From assembly GCA_027021685.1 (NCBI GenBank), contig JALUTW010000312.1, positions 1-8,787 of the forward strand: DNA of 8,787 nt, given 5' to 3'. Each line of letters starts with the position of its first letter. The stretch's first letter is position 1. Source of the stretch: Chromatiales bacterium (GTDB lineage: Bacteria; Pseudomonadota; Gammaproteobacteria; CAMYNG01). The translations under genes and the position numbers were made by a program. Positions 1 to 7,253 of the stretch are shown one piece after another. Below the pieces are notes generated by a model that ran no database searches, was not told where the DNA came from, and saw nothing but the letters and a program-made list of their open reading frames with translations.

Positions 1-1
1 T

Positions 2-967
2 TGCCTGCCCGCCGCGCTGCCCGCGGCGGCCGGGCTTCCCTTTGCCACCGCGGTGGCCGAGGCCACAGCCGTGCCCGAGGAGCGGGTGTTCGACGGCATC
101 ATCGAGGCCGAGCACCAGGCCACCGTCTCGGCCCAGGTCTCCGGCCGGGTGGTGGAGGTCAAGGTGGACGTGGACGACTATGTGGAGAAGGGCGCGGTGC
201 TGCTGCGTTTCCGCGACACCGAGCAGCGCGCGGCGTACAAGGCGGCCCTGGCCCGCTACGAGGAGGCCAGGGCCGAGTTCCGGCGGGTCAAGGAGGTGTA
301 CGAAAAGAAGCTGGTGGCGCGCGCCGCCTACGACCGCGCCGAGGCCGCGCTCAAGGCGGCCAGGGCCGAGCTGGAGCGGGCCAGGGAGGCGCTGGACAAC
401 ACCGTGGTGCGGGCACCCTACACCGGCATCGTGGTCAAGCGCCACATCCAGCCGGGCGAGCACGCCCGGGTGGGACAGAAGCTCATGACCGGGCTGTCAC
501 TGGAGTCGCTGCGCGCCACCACCCACGTGCCCCAGGGGCTGGTCAACCAGGTGCGGCGCAACCGGCGTGCCACCATCACCCTTCCCAACGGCGAGGTGGT
601 GACCACGGAACGCCTGGTCATCAGTCCCTACGCCGATCCGGCCACCCACACCTTCCAGGTGCGGGCCAGTCTGGAATCGGGCCGGGCCGGCATCTACCCC
701 GGCATGTTCGTCAAGATGGCCTTCCGCGTGGGCGAGTCGCGGCGGGTGGTGGTTCCGCGCCGGGCCGTGGCCTACCGTTCCGAGGTGACCGCGGTGTACG
801 TGGTGGCCGGGGATGCCGTGCGCCTGCGCCAGGTGCGCCTGGGCCGCCGCCTGGACGGGGATCGGCAGGTGGTGCTGGCCGGCCTGAAGGCGGGGGAGAC
901 CGTGGCCCTGGATCCGGCCCTGGCGGCGGCGTGGCTGGCCGAGCGGCGGGGGCAGGCCGGTGAGTGA
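2..967 (+). CDS. RND efflux periplasmic adaptor (HlyD/AcrA-type membrane fusion protein), 5'-truncated
   Basis: This is the periplasmic adaptor subunit of a tripartite RND efflux pump, linking the inner-membrane pump to an outer-membrane channel. The frame is open to the left edge, so the true start lies upstream. The first ~20 visible residues are Ala/Leu/Pro-rich and end in an A-x-A-like stretch (FATAVAEA), which looks like the end of a signal peptide; the GTG at 53 would cut this off and is unlikely to be the start. Counting from base 2, residues ~37-74 form the first lipoyl half (SAQVSGRVVEVKVDVDD, then a G-x-V-L-L segment). Residues ~75-136 are an Ala/Glu/Arg-rich alpha-hairpin, and ~137-165 the second lipoyl half (VVRAPYTGIVVKRHIQPGE). 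Beta-barrel and membrane-proximal domains follow (IYPGMFVKM, VVVPRRAV). The 3' end overlaps the pump gene by 8 nt, indicating translational coupling. The family is clear; the substrate cannot be told. Confidence 0.9.
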   Translation, partial: CLPAALPAAAGLPFATAVAEATAVPEERVFDGIIEAEHQATVSAQVSGRVVEVKVDVDDYVEKGAVLLRFRDTEQRAAYKAALARYEEARAEFRRVKEVYEKKLVARAAYDRAEAALKAARAELERAREALDNTVVRAPYTGIVVKRHIQPGEHARVGQKLMTGLSLESLRATTHVPQGLVNQVRRNRRATITLPNGEVVTTERLVISPYADPATHTFQVRASLESGRAGIYPGMFVKMAFRVGESRRVVVPRRAVAYRSEVTAVYVVAGDAVRLRQVRLGRRLDGDRQVVLAGLKAGETVALDPALAAAWLAERRGQAGE

Positions 968-3900
968 GGCCGGGCTCGGAATCTCGGGCCGCATCGCGCG
1001 GCGCTTCCAGGACTCGGAGATCACCCCGCTGCTGGCCCTGGCCGGGCTCCTGCTGGGGTTGCTGGCGGTGCTCATCACCCCGCGCGAGGAGGAGCCCCAG
1101 ATCAACGTCACCTTCGCCAACGTGTTCATCCCGTTTCCCGGCGCCTCGGCCCGCGAGGTGGAGCACCTGGTGACCACGCCGGCCGAGCAGATTCTGTCGG
1201 AGCTGGAAGGGGTCAAGCACATCTACTCGGTCTCACGGCCGGGGCTGGCGGTGCTCACGGTCCGCTTCCGCGTGGGAGAGGACCGCACCCGCGCCATCGT
1301 GCGCCTGTACAACGCCCTGTACTCCAAGCAGGACTGGCTGCCGCCGGGCCTCGGCGTGGGCCAGCCGCTCATCAAGCCCAAGGGCATCGATGACGTGCCC
1401 ATCGTCACCATGACCCTGTGGAGCGACGATCCCGCCTACGGTGCCCACGAGCTCAAGCGGGTGGCCCACGCCATCGAGGCCGAGCTCAAGCGGGTGCGGG
1501 GCACCCGAGACATCTACACCATCGGCGGTCCCGACCAGGTGGTGCACGTGCTGTTCGAGCCGGCGGCCCTGGCCGGCCATGGCCTGGACCTGGATGACCT
1601 GCGCCGGGCCCTGACGCTGTCCAACACCACCCGCCCGGCCGGTGCGCTGGTGCGCGACGACCAGGAGATCACGGTCCAGACCGGCACCTTCCTGTCCACG
1701 CCGGAGGAGGTGGGCGATCTCATCGTGGCGGTGCGCGACGGGCGGCCGGTGTACCTGCGCGATGTGGCCACGGTGCGCCTGGGCCCGGACCAGCCCGAGT
1801 CCTATGTCTGGCTGGGCACCGGTCCGGCGGCGGCCGCCAAGGGCATCGCCCGGCCCGGCGAGCGGCCGGCGGTCACCGTGGCCGTGGCCAAGCAGCCGGG
1901 CACCAACGCGGTGGACATTGCGGAGGAGGTCATCGCCCGGGTGGAGACCCTCAAGGGGGTGTTCATTCCCGACGCGGTCAACGTCACCATCACCCGCAAC
2001 TACGGCGCCACCGCCGACGCCAAGGCGCGCCAGCTCATCAAGAAGCTCATCTTCGCCACCGCCTCGGTGGTGGTGCTGGTGCTCGTCGCCCTGGGCTGGC
2101 GCGAGGCGGTCATCGTGGGCCTGGCGGTGGTCATCACCCTGGCGGTGACGCTGTTCGCCTCCTGGGCCTGGGGCTTCACCCTCAACCGGGTGTCGCTGTT
2201 CGCCCTCATCTTTTCCATCGGCATCCTGGTGGACGACGCCATCGTGGTGGTGGAGAACATCCACCGCCACCTGAGCCTGGGCGCGCGGGACCTGCTCGCC
2301 GCCATCCCGGCGGCGGTGGACGAGGTGGGCGGGCCCACCATCCTGGCCACCTTCACGGTCATCGCGGCGCTGCTGCCCATGGCCTTCGTCACCGGCCTCA
2401 TGGGGCCCTACATGAGCCCCATTCCCATCAACGCCAGCATCGGGATGCTGCTGTCGCTGGTGGTGGCCTTCGTGGTCACGCCGTGGCTGGCGCGGGCCTT
2501 CATCCCCGCCCGCGCGGCCCACGGCGCGGAGGCGAGGCTGGAGGACACGGCGCTCTACCGCCTGTTCCGGCGCCACATGGGCCCGTTCCTCGACGGCGAC
2601 GCCGGCCGGCCGCGGCGCCGCGCGCTGGCCGCCGTGGTGGGGGTCCTGATCCTGGGCTCGGTGAGCCTGGCCGTGTTCAAGCTGGTGATCCTCAAGATGC
2701 TGCCCTTCGACAACAAGTCGGAATTCCAGGTGGTGGTGGACATGCCCGAGGGCACCTCGGTGGAGAAGACCGCCGCCGTGCTGGCCGAGCTGGGGGCCTA
2801 CCTGGCCACCGTGCCCGAGGTGTCCGATTACCAGGCCTACGCCGGCACGGCCTCGCCCATCAACTTCAACGGCCTGGTGCGCCAGTACTACCTGCGCCAG
2901 GAGGCCCACATGGGGGACATCCAGGTCAACCTGGTGGACAAGACCGAGCGCGACCGCAAGAGCCACGAGATCGCCCTGGCGGTGCGGGGGCCGCTGACCG
3001 AGATCGCGCGGCGCCACGGCGCCCGCCTCAAGGTGGTGGAGGTGCCGCCGGGGCCGCCGGTGCTCTCTCCCCTGGTGGCCGAGATCTACGGCCTGGACTA
3101 CGCCGGCCAGCGCCGGGTGGCGGAGCAGGTGCGGCAGGTGTTCCTGGACACCCCGGGGGTGGTGGACGTGGACGACAGCATCGAGGCCCTGGCCCCCAAG
3201 TTCATCGTGCGGGTGGACCAGAACCGGGCCGCCCTGCTGGGGGTCTCGCAGCAGGCGGTGGTCGCGGCCCTGTCCGCGGCCCTGTCCGGCGAGGACGTGA
3301 GCTACCTGCACCCGGAATACCTCAAGTATCCCCTGCCCATCCGGCTGGAGCTGCCGGTGGCGCGCAAGGACAGCGTCAACGCCCTGCTGGACATCCACGT
3401 GCGGGGCAGCGGGGGCCGCCTGATGCCCCTGGCCGACCTCGTCCGGGTGGAGCCCACGGAGCGCGAGTACGCCATCCACCACAAGGACCTGCTGCCGGTG
3501 GCCTATGTCACCGGCGACGAGGCCGGCGAGTACGACAGCCCCCTGTACGGCATGTTTTCCATCTTCGCCCGCCTGAGCGGGCAGCTCACCGAGCACGGCC
3601 GGCCCCTGGCCCAGTACCTCATCGCCCCGCCGGACAACCCGTACCACTACGCGCTGAAGTGGGACGGCGAGTGGCAGGTCACCTACGAGACCTTCCGCGA
3701 CATGGGGCTGGCCTACTCGGTGGGCCTGGTGCTGATCTACCTGCTGGTGGTGGGCCAGTTCCGGTCGTACCTGGTGCCGCTCATCATCATGGTGCCCATT
3801 CCCCTGACCATCATCGGGGTGATGCCGGGCCATGCCCTCCTGGGCAAGCAGTTCACGGCCACCTCCATGATCGGCATGATCGCCCTGGCCGGCATCATCG

Positions 3901-4196
3901 TGCGCAACTCCATCCTGCTGGTGGACTTCATCAATGACGAGGTGCGCCGCGGGGTGGCCTTCGAGGAAGCGGTGATCCGATCCGGCGCGGTACGCTCCAA
4001 GCCCATCATCCTCACCGGGCTGGCGGCCATGCTGGGGGCCTTCTTCATCCTCGACGACCCCATCTTCTCCGGCCTGGCGGTATCGCTCATCTTCGGCATT
4101 CTCATCTCCACCATTCTCACTCTGGTGGTGATCCCGGTGATGTACTACGCCTTCATGCGCCGCCGCCTGGCGGGCGGCGACGGTGCCGCGGCCTGA
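960..4196 (+). CDS. RND-family inner-membrane efflux pump (AcrB-like, COG0841 type)
   Basis: This 1078-aa protein is a proton-driven RND permease of normal family length. The GTG start overlaps the adaptor stop, and a G-rich ribosome-binding stretch lies about 8 nt upstream (948-952). TM1 is at ~22-42, followed by the first periplasmic porter region (~43-360). TM2-TM6 span ~362-512, with the TM4 proton-relay pair D425-D426 in ILVDDAIVVVEN. TM7 is at ~551-577, the second porter region runs to ~905, and TM8-TM12 span ~917-1065. The TM10 segment GIIVRNSILLVDFI aligns by eye with the AcrB segment carrying K940, but has Arg (R982) there. The sequence lacks the Met-rich heavy-metal features expected of a CusA pump, so an organic or lipophilic substrate is possible, though this is inference. 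The gene forms an operon with the preceding adaptor; no outer-membrane partner is visible. Confidence 0.95.
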   Translation: MSEAGLGISGRIARRFQDSEITPLLALAGLLLGLLAVLITPREEEPQINVTFANVFIPFPGASAREVEHLVTTPAEQILSELEGVKHIYSVSRPGLAVLTVRFRVGEDRTRAIVRLYNALYSKQDWLPPGLGVGQPLIKPKGIDDVPIVTMTLWSDDPAYGAHELKRVAHAIEAELKRVRGTRDIYTIGGPDQVVHVLFEPAALAGHGLDLDDLRRALTLSNTTRPAGALVRDDQEITVQTGTFLSTPEEVGDLIVAVRDGRPVYLRDVATVRLGPDQPESYVWLGTGPAAAAKGIARPGERPAVTVAVAKQPGTNAVDIAEEVIARVETLKGVFIPDAVNVTITRNYGATADAKARQLIKKLIFATASVVVLVLVALGWREAVIVGLAVVITLAVTLFASWAWGFTLNRVSLFALIFSIGILVDDAIVVVENIHRHLSLGARDLLAAIPAAVDEVGGPTILATFTVIAALLPMAFVTGLMGPYMSPIPINASIGMLLSLVVAFVVTPWLARAFIPARAAHGAEARLEDTALYRLFRRHMGPFLDGDAGRPRRRALAAVVGVLILGSVSLAVFKLVILKMLPFDNKSEFQVVVDMPEGTSVEKTAAVLAELGAYLATVPEVSDYQAYAGTASPINFNGLVRQYYLRQEAHMGDIQVNLVDKTERDRKSHEIALAVRGPLTEIARRHGARLKVVEVPPGPPVLSPLVAEIYGLDYAGQRRVAEQVRQVFLDTPGVVDVDDSIEALAPKFIVRVDQNRAALLGVSQQAVVAALSAALSGEDVSYLHPEYLKYPLPIRLELPVARKDSVNALLDIHVRGSGGRLMPLADLVRVEPTEREYAIHHKDLLPVAYVTGDEAGEYDSPLYGMFSIFARLSGQLTEHGRPLAQYLIAPPDNPYHYALKWDGEWQVTYETFRDMGLAYSVGLVLIYLLVVGQFRSYLVPLIIMVPIPLTIIGVMPGHALLGKQFTATSMIGMIALAGIIVRNSILLVDFINDEVRRGVAFEEAVIRSGAVRSKPIILTGLAAMLGAFFILDDPIFSGLAVSLIFGILISTILTLVVIPVMYYAFMRRRLAGGDGAAA

Positions 4197-4205
4197 GCCC
4201 GCCCG

Positions 4206-4232
4206 CCGGCCGCCCCCGGGGGGGGCGGCCGG
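4206..4232 (+). terminator. Strong GC hairpin after the efflux operon, terminator-like but lacking a T tract
   Basis: CCGGCCGCCCCC (4206-4217) pairs perfectly with GGGGGCGGCCGG (4221-4232) around a GGG loop, starting 10 nt after the pump stop codon. A second, overlapping pairing of GCCCGCCGG (4201-4209) with CCGGCGGGC (4240-4248) is possible. The 3' side is GTGTTCACC rather than a run of T, so it is not a canonical intrinsic terminator. It may instead stabilise the transcript end or assist Rho-dependent termination. Confidence 0.45.
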
Positions 4233-4270
4233 TGTTCACCCGGCGGGCCAGACTTGTTACTATTCCCCTC

Positions 4271-4298
4271 CTTAAGTTTTCCCGATGCATGCATTAAG
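4271..4298 (+). promoter_or_regulatory. AT-rich leader of lysR with nested palindromes, candidate operator
   Basis: This is an AT-rich patch in otherwise GC-rich DNA, just before the LysR-type gene. CTTAA (4271-4275) and TTAAG (4294-4298) form an inverted repeat, and ATGCATGCAT (4285-4294) is a perfect 10-bp palindrome. LysR regulators commonly bind dyads near their own promoter, so autoregulation is a reasonable guess. I could not assign a convincing -35/-10 pair: TTGTTA at 4254-4259 has no matching -10 at 16-18 nt. Confidence 0.3.
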
Positions 4299-4316
4299 CG
4301 GGGTTATCAGCTCGCC

Positions 4317-5228
4317 ATGGCCGACCGGCGCCTGCAGGTCTTCCACACCGTGGCCCGTCTGCTCAGCTTCACCAAGGCAGCGGACGAGCTCCACATGACC
4401 CAGCCGGCGGTGACCTTCCAGGTGCGCCAGCTGGAGGAATACTTCAACACACGCCTGTTCGACCGCACCCACAACCGCATCAGCCTCACCGAGGCCGGGG
4501 AGCGGGTCTACGGCTACGCCGAGCGCATTTTCCAGCTCTACAACGAGATGGACAACTCGGTGCGCCAGATCACGGGCGAGATCAGCGGGGTGTTGGTCCT
4601 GGGGGCCAGCACCACGGTGGCCGAATACATGCTGCCCAACCTGCTGGGGGACTTCCGCGAGCACTATCCTGAAGTCACCATCCGGCTCAAGGTGGCCAAC
4701 ACCGACGGCATCGTCTCCCAGGTGGAGAACAACACCATCGATCTGGGCGTGGTGGAGGCCCCGGTGGCCAACAAGAACCTGGTGGTGGAGAAGTGCCGCA
4801 CCGACCAGATGGTGCTCATCACCCCGCCGGGCCACCCGCTGGCGGAGCGGGAGCAGGTGACCCTGTCGGACATCCTGCCCTATCCCTTCATCTGCCGGGA
4901 GGAGGGCTCGGGCACCCGCGACGTGCTCATGGAGCACATGCAAAGCGCCGGGGTCAATGCCGCCCAACTCGACATCATCATGGAGCTGGGCAGCATCGAG
5001 GCCATCAAGAGCGCGGTGGAGGCGGGCATGGGCATCTCGGTGCTGTCCCGGGTCACCATCACCAAGGAGCTGAAGCTGGGCACCCTGGCCGCGGTGAACA
5101 TCGATCCCCCCATCACCCGCCCCTTCTCCTTCGTGCACCAGAAGCAGAAGTTCCGCGCCCAGGCCATGAACGAGCTGCTCAACTTTGCCCGCCAGTACTG
5201 CAGCGAGCACCAGGACGACCTGGCCTGA
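4317..5228 (+). CDS. LysR-family transcriptional regulator with CysL/CbbR-like effector domain
   Basis: This 303-aa DNA-binding regulator has the usual family length. The ATG at 4317 gives the standard LysR N-terminus MADRRLQVFHTVARLLSFT; a GGGG stretch lies 13 nt upstream. A TTG at 4254 would add 21 untypical residues and is rejected. Residues ~1-60 are the winged helix-turn-helix (KAADELHMTQPAVTFQVRQLE, then LFDRT and LTEAGERV). A linker helix leads to the periplasmic-binding-protein-like domain (~92-295). Family hallmarks there are GASTT at 96-100, followed by V-A-E-Y-M-L-P, then DLGVVEAPV, a GSGTRDV segment and ELGSIEAIKSAVEAGMGIS. This pattern resembles the CysL-like/CbbR group, whose members often control sulfur assimilation or carbon fixation. 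No such target lies nearby, so the regulon is unknown. It probably leads a small operon with the two downstream genes. Confidence 0.92.
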   Translation: MADRRLQVFHTVARLLSFTKAADELHMTQPAVTFQVRQLEEYFNTRLFDRTHNRISLTEAGERVYGYAERIFQLYNEMDNSVRQITGEISGVLVLGASTTVAEYMLPNLLGDFREHYPEVTIRLKVANTDGIVSQVENNTIDLGVVEAPVANKNLVVEKCRTDQMVLITPPGHPLAEREQVTLSDILPYPFICREEGSGTRDVLMEHMQSAGVNAAQLDIIMELGSIEAIKSAVEAGMGISVLSRVTITKELKLGTLAAVNIDPPITRPFSFVHQKQKFRAQAMNELLNFARQYCSEHQDDLA

Positions 5229-5259
5229 GCGCGTCGTGGACCGGCGGGAGCGGCGACTC

Positions 5260-5580
5260 ATGGACATCTACCGTCGGCTGCCGGCCCCGGCACGTCGCAG
5301 CCTGGAGGACTACGCCGAGTTCCTGGCCCAACGCCACCCGACACCGGAGGTGTCTGCCGAGCCCCTGCCCCTGGAACGGCCGGCGGAGGAGACGGTGGTG
5401 GCGGCCATCCAACGCCTGTCCCGGACCTATCCCATGCTGGACAAGGGCCGCATGCTGCAGGAGACTTCGGCCCTGATGGCTGCGCACGTGATGCAGGGCC
5501 GGCCCGCGGCCGAGGTCATCGACGAGCTGGAGGCGGTGTTCCGCCGCCACTACGAGGCACTGCGTTCAGGGAGCGATTGA
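5260..5580 (+). CDS. Conserved-looking hypothetical protein, 106 aa
   Basis: This is a small, soluble, mostly helical, charged protein with no signal peptide or membrane segment. The ATG at 5260 is preferred because GGGAG (5246-5250) lies 9 nt upstream. The in-frame GTG at 5236 would add 8 residues but has no ribosome-binding site, and starts further upstream run into lysR. The N-terminus (RRLPAPARRSLEDYAEFLAQ) loosely resembles short DUF2281-like segments. A Pro/Glu linker follows, then a helical C-terminal half containing QRLSRTYPMLDKGRMLQE, HVMQGR and EVIDELEAVFRRHYE. I recall similar unnamed proteins in beta- and gammaproteobacteria but know of no function. The gene lies 31 nt after lysR and 3 nt before perM, so it is probably translated from the same message. 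The codon pattern matches its neighbours, and the frame is uninterrupted. Confidence 0.8.
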   Translation: MDIYRRLPAPARRSLEDYAEFLAQRHPTPEVSAEPLPLERPAEETVVAAIQRLSRTYPMLDKGRMLQETSALMAAHVMQGRPAAEVIDELEAVFRRHYEALRSGSD

Positions 5581-5583
5581 ACC

Positions 5584-6672
5584 GTGCTTGAACCCCTCTC
5601 GCGCTGGTACCGGCGCTACTTCACCGATCCCCAGGCGGTCCTGCTCGCCGTGCTGCTGCTGGTGGGCTTCACCGTGGTGCTCACCATGGGCCACATGCTG
5701 GCGCCGGTGTTCGCCGCCCTGGTCATCGCTTATCTGCTGGAAGGGGTGGTGCGCTACATGGAGCGGCACGGGGCCCGGCGCCTCAACGCCGTGATCCTCA
5801 CCTTCCTCGCCTTCATGGCCTTCCTGTTCTTCATCTTCTTCGGCGTGGTGCCGTTGCTGTCGGTGCAGGTCACCGAGTTCGTGCGCGAGCTGCCCACCTA
5901 CGTGGCCCGCTGGCAGGACGCCCTCATGCGCCTGCCGGAGCACTACGGTTTCATCAGCCCGGAACAGATCCAGGACCTTATGGCCGCCCTGCGCCACGAA
6001 CTCACCAGCCTGGGCCAGCAGGCGGTGGCGTTGTCGGTTTCCTCGATCCCGGGGCTGATCACGCTGGTCGTATACCTGATCCTGGTGCCGCTGCTGGTGT
6101 TCTTCTTTCTCAAGGACAAGGAGGTGCTGCTGGGCTGGCTGTCCCGCTTCCTGCCCCACGACCGGCGGGTGCCCTCGGCGGTGTGGCACGAGATGGACCA
6201 GCAGCTTGGCAACTACGTGCGCGGCAAGTTCTGGGAGATCCTCATCGTCGGCGGGGTGTGCTGGGTGGCCTTCGCCCTGCTGGGGCTCAAGTATGCCGCC
6301 CTGCTGGCAGTACTGGTGGGCCTGTCGGTCATCATTCCCTACATCGGGGCCACCGTGGTCACCATCCCGGTGGCGGTGGTGGGCTACTTCCAGTGGGGCT
6401 GGAGCGCCGACTTCGCCTGGCTCATGGGGGTCTACTTCGTGATCCAGGTGCTGGACGGCAACGTGCTGGTGCCGCTGCTGTTCTCCGAGGTGGTCAACCT
6501 CCATCCCGTGGCCATCATCGTGTCCATCCTCGTGTTCGGCGGCCTGTGGGGGTTCTGGGGCGTGTTCTTCGCCATCCCCCTGGCCACCCTGGTCAACGCC
6601 CTGCTGCGGAGCTGGCCTCGCACGCCCGAGCCGGTGGAGGAGGCGGAGAACGGGAACGCTACCGGTTGTTGA
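5584..6672 (+). CDS. perM: PerM / AI-2E family membrane transporter
   Basis: This is a 362-aa integral inner-membrane protein of the AI-2E transporter family (PF01594). The GTG start has AGGGAG (5568-5573) 10 nt upstream and follows the previous stop by 3 nt. About eight hydrophobic segments are visible: ~16-37, 40-57, 67-92, 155-178, 217-235, 238-270, 275-300 and 304-341, with a large polar loop between the third and fourth. Family hallmarks are VPLLVFFFLKDKE, the GLSVIIPYIGATVVTIPV segment, QVLDGNVLVPLLFSE, and GGLWGFWGVFFAIPLATL. These match my memory of E. coli PerM almost word for word, and the N-terminal W-Y-R-R-x-F-x-D-P also fits, so orthology is likely. PerM's substrate is not established; other family members have been linked to AI-2 export or sodium/proton exchange. 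Nothing here shows which applies. Confidence 0.9.
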   Translation: MLEPLSRWYRRYFTDPQAVLLAVLLLVGFTVVLTMGHMLAPVFAALVIAYLLEGVVRYMERHGARRLNAVILTFLAFMAFLFFIFFGVVPLLSVQVTEFVRELPTYVARWQDALMRLPEHYGFISPEQIQDLMAALRHELTSLGQQAVALSVSSIPGLITLVVYLILVPLLVFFFLKDKEVLLGWLSRFLPHDRRVPSAVWHEMDQQLGNYVRGKFWEILIVGGVCWVAFALLGLKYAALLAVLVGLSVIIPYIGATVVTIPVAVVGYFQWGWSADFAWLMGVYFVIQVLDGNVLVPLLFSEVVNLHPVAIIVSILVFGGLWGFWGVFFAIPLATLVNALLRSWPRTPEPVEEAENGNATGC

Positions 6673-6747
6673 GCGTCCCTAAATGACTGTTCCAAATGTC
6701 ACTACACTTCCGGCCCTGGCGCCTGGACCTGACTCGGTGATCCGCAA

Positions 6748-6780
6748 CGCAGAGACGCAGAGGCGCGGAGGACGCAGAGC
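6748..6780 (+). repeat. CGCAGAGN octamer repeat cluster, left arm
   Basis: There are four near-identical octamers: CGCAGAGA (6748-6755), CGCAGAGG (6756-6763), CGCGGAGG (6764-6771) and, after one extra A, CGCAGAGC (6773-6780). An AA precedes the first unit. This is the widespread bacterial CGCAGAGACGCAGAG interspersed motif. Confidence 0.75.
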
Positions 6781-6934
6781 GGACCCCTGGGGCCATCCCG
6801 TGGCCAGCCCGGGCCCTGGGGCGGCGCCCCGGCGCCACGCGGCGGGACCCCGTGCCGACGGGCCACCCGAATTCCGGCGGGAGGCGGCCATCGCCGCCCG
6901 CCCCGGGGTGGTCTGCCGCAACATCCGGCATGGG

Positions 6935-6970
6935 CCTCTGCGATCCCTGCGTCTTTGCAACCTCTCTGCG
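6935..6970 (-). repeat. CGCAGAGN octamer repeat cluster, right inverted arm
   Basis: Read on the - strand from 6970 this gives CGCAGAGA, then GGT, TGCAAAGA, CGCAGGGAT and CGCAGAGG. Both arms share AACGCAGAGA at their outer ends (the right one continues TTAT on the + strand). The arm is more degenerate than the left cluster and lies about 155 bases from it, in inverted orientation. Confidence 0.7.
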
Positions 6971-7089
6971 TTATCCCGGGGACAGGGGGAAAACCACCGG
7001 ACCTTCCCCCGCATCAGCCCCCGGGTGACCGGGTATTCGGAACTTCCATTTAGTTCAATACAAAGGCGGGGGGACGCAAGGCATCGTGG

Positions 7090-7193
7090 GGTGTGGCGGC
7101 GAAGCCGCCGCACCGGCCACCGTCACCGCCAGCGGTACGGCCGCTGCGCGGCCACCCCCTGCGCGTTCTCGCAGGCGAACGCACCCTGCGTTC
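7090..7193. repeat. Run of five consecutive hairpins
   Basis: The stems are: 7090-7114 (about 11 bp around GAA, core GGCGGC/GCCGCC); 7125-7136 (ACCG/CGGT); 7139-7153 (GGCCGC-TGC-GCGGCC); 7158-7175 (CCTGCG/CGCAGG, loop CGTTCT); and 7177-7193 (GAACGCA-CCC-TGCGTTC). GAACGC (7177-7182) could also pair with the earlier GCGTTC (7163-7168), which excludes the last two stems. No open reading frame, promoter or T tract explains the structure. Confidence 0.55.
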
Positions 7194-7253
7194 TTCCAGC
7201 GGCAGCGCTCGTGTCGTGAAACAAAGCGATACCTGAGGTCAGGAGGGCTTTCT

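Larger units (their letters stand above)
6679..7053. repeat. Outer imperfect inverted repeat enclosing the CGCAGAG repeats
   Basis: CTAAATGACTGTTCCAAAT (6679-6697) matches the reverse complement of ATTCGGAACTTCCATTTAG (7035-7053) at 15 of 19 positions, with shared blocks CTAAATG, GTTCC and AAT. These flank the two CGCAGAG clusters almost symmetrically (about 51 and 65 nt outside them), so the whole 375 bp could be one degenerate non-autonomous element. No target-site duplication is apparent. Confidence 0.4.

Noticed and set aside
1233..3833. 866-aa open frame on the - strand opposite the RND pump gene
   Set aside because: It is His/Gly/Gln/Arg-rich with no recognisable domain, as expected antisense to a GC-rich gene; the + strand frame has clear RND motifs.
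2483..3937. 484-aa + strand frame inside the RND gene
   Set aside because: Gly/Pro/Arg-rich low-complexity translation in a shifted frame of a certain gene.
4272..5267. 331-aa - strand frame opposite lysR
   Set aside because: Low-complexity His/Gly/Leu-rich translation opposite a clear LysR gene.
6748..6970. CRISPR array
   Set aside because: Units are 8 nt, contiguous and without spacers, and occur in inverted clusters; no cas gene is present.
6683..7219. 178-aa + strand frame in the repeat island
   Set aside because: Its NAETQRRGG and LRSLRLC segments are translations of the CGCAGAG repeats; the rest is Arg/Pro/Ala-rich with no domain and no ribosome-binding site.
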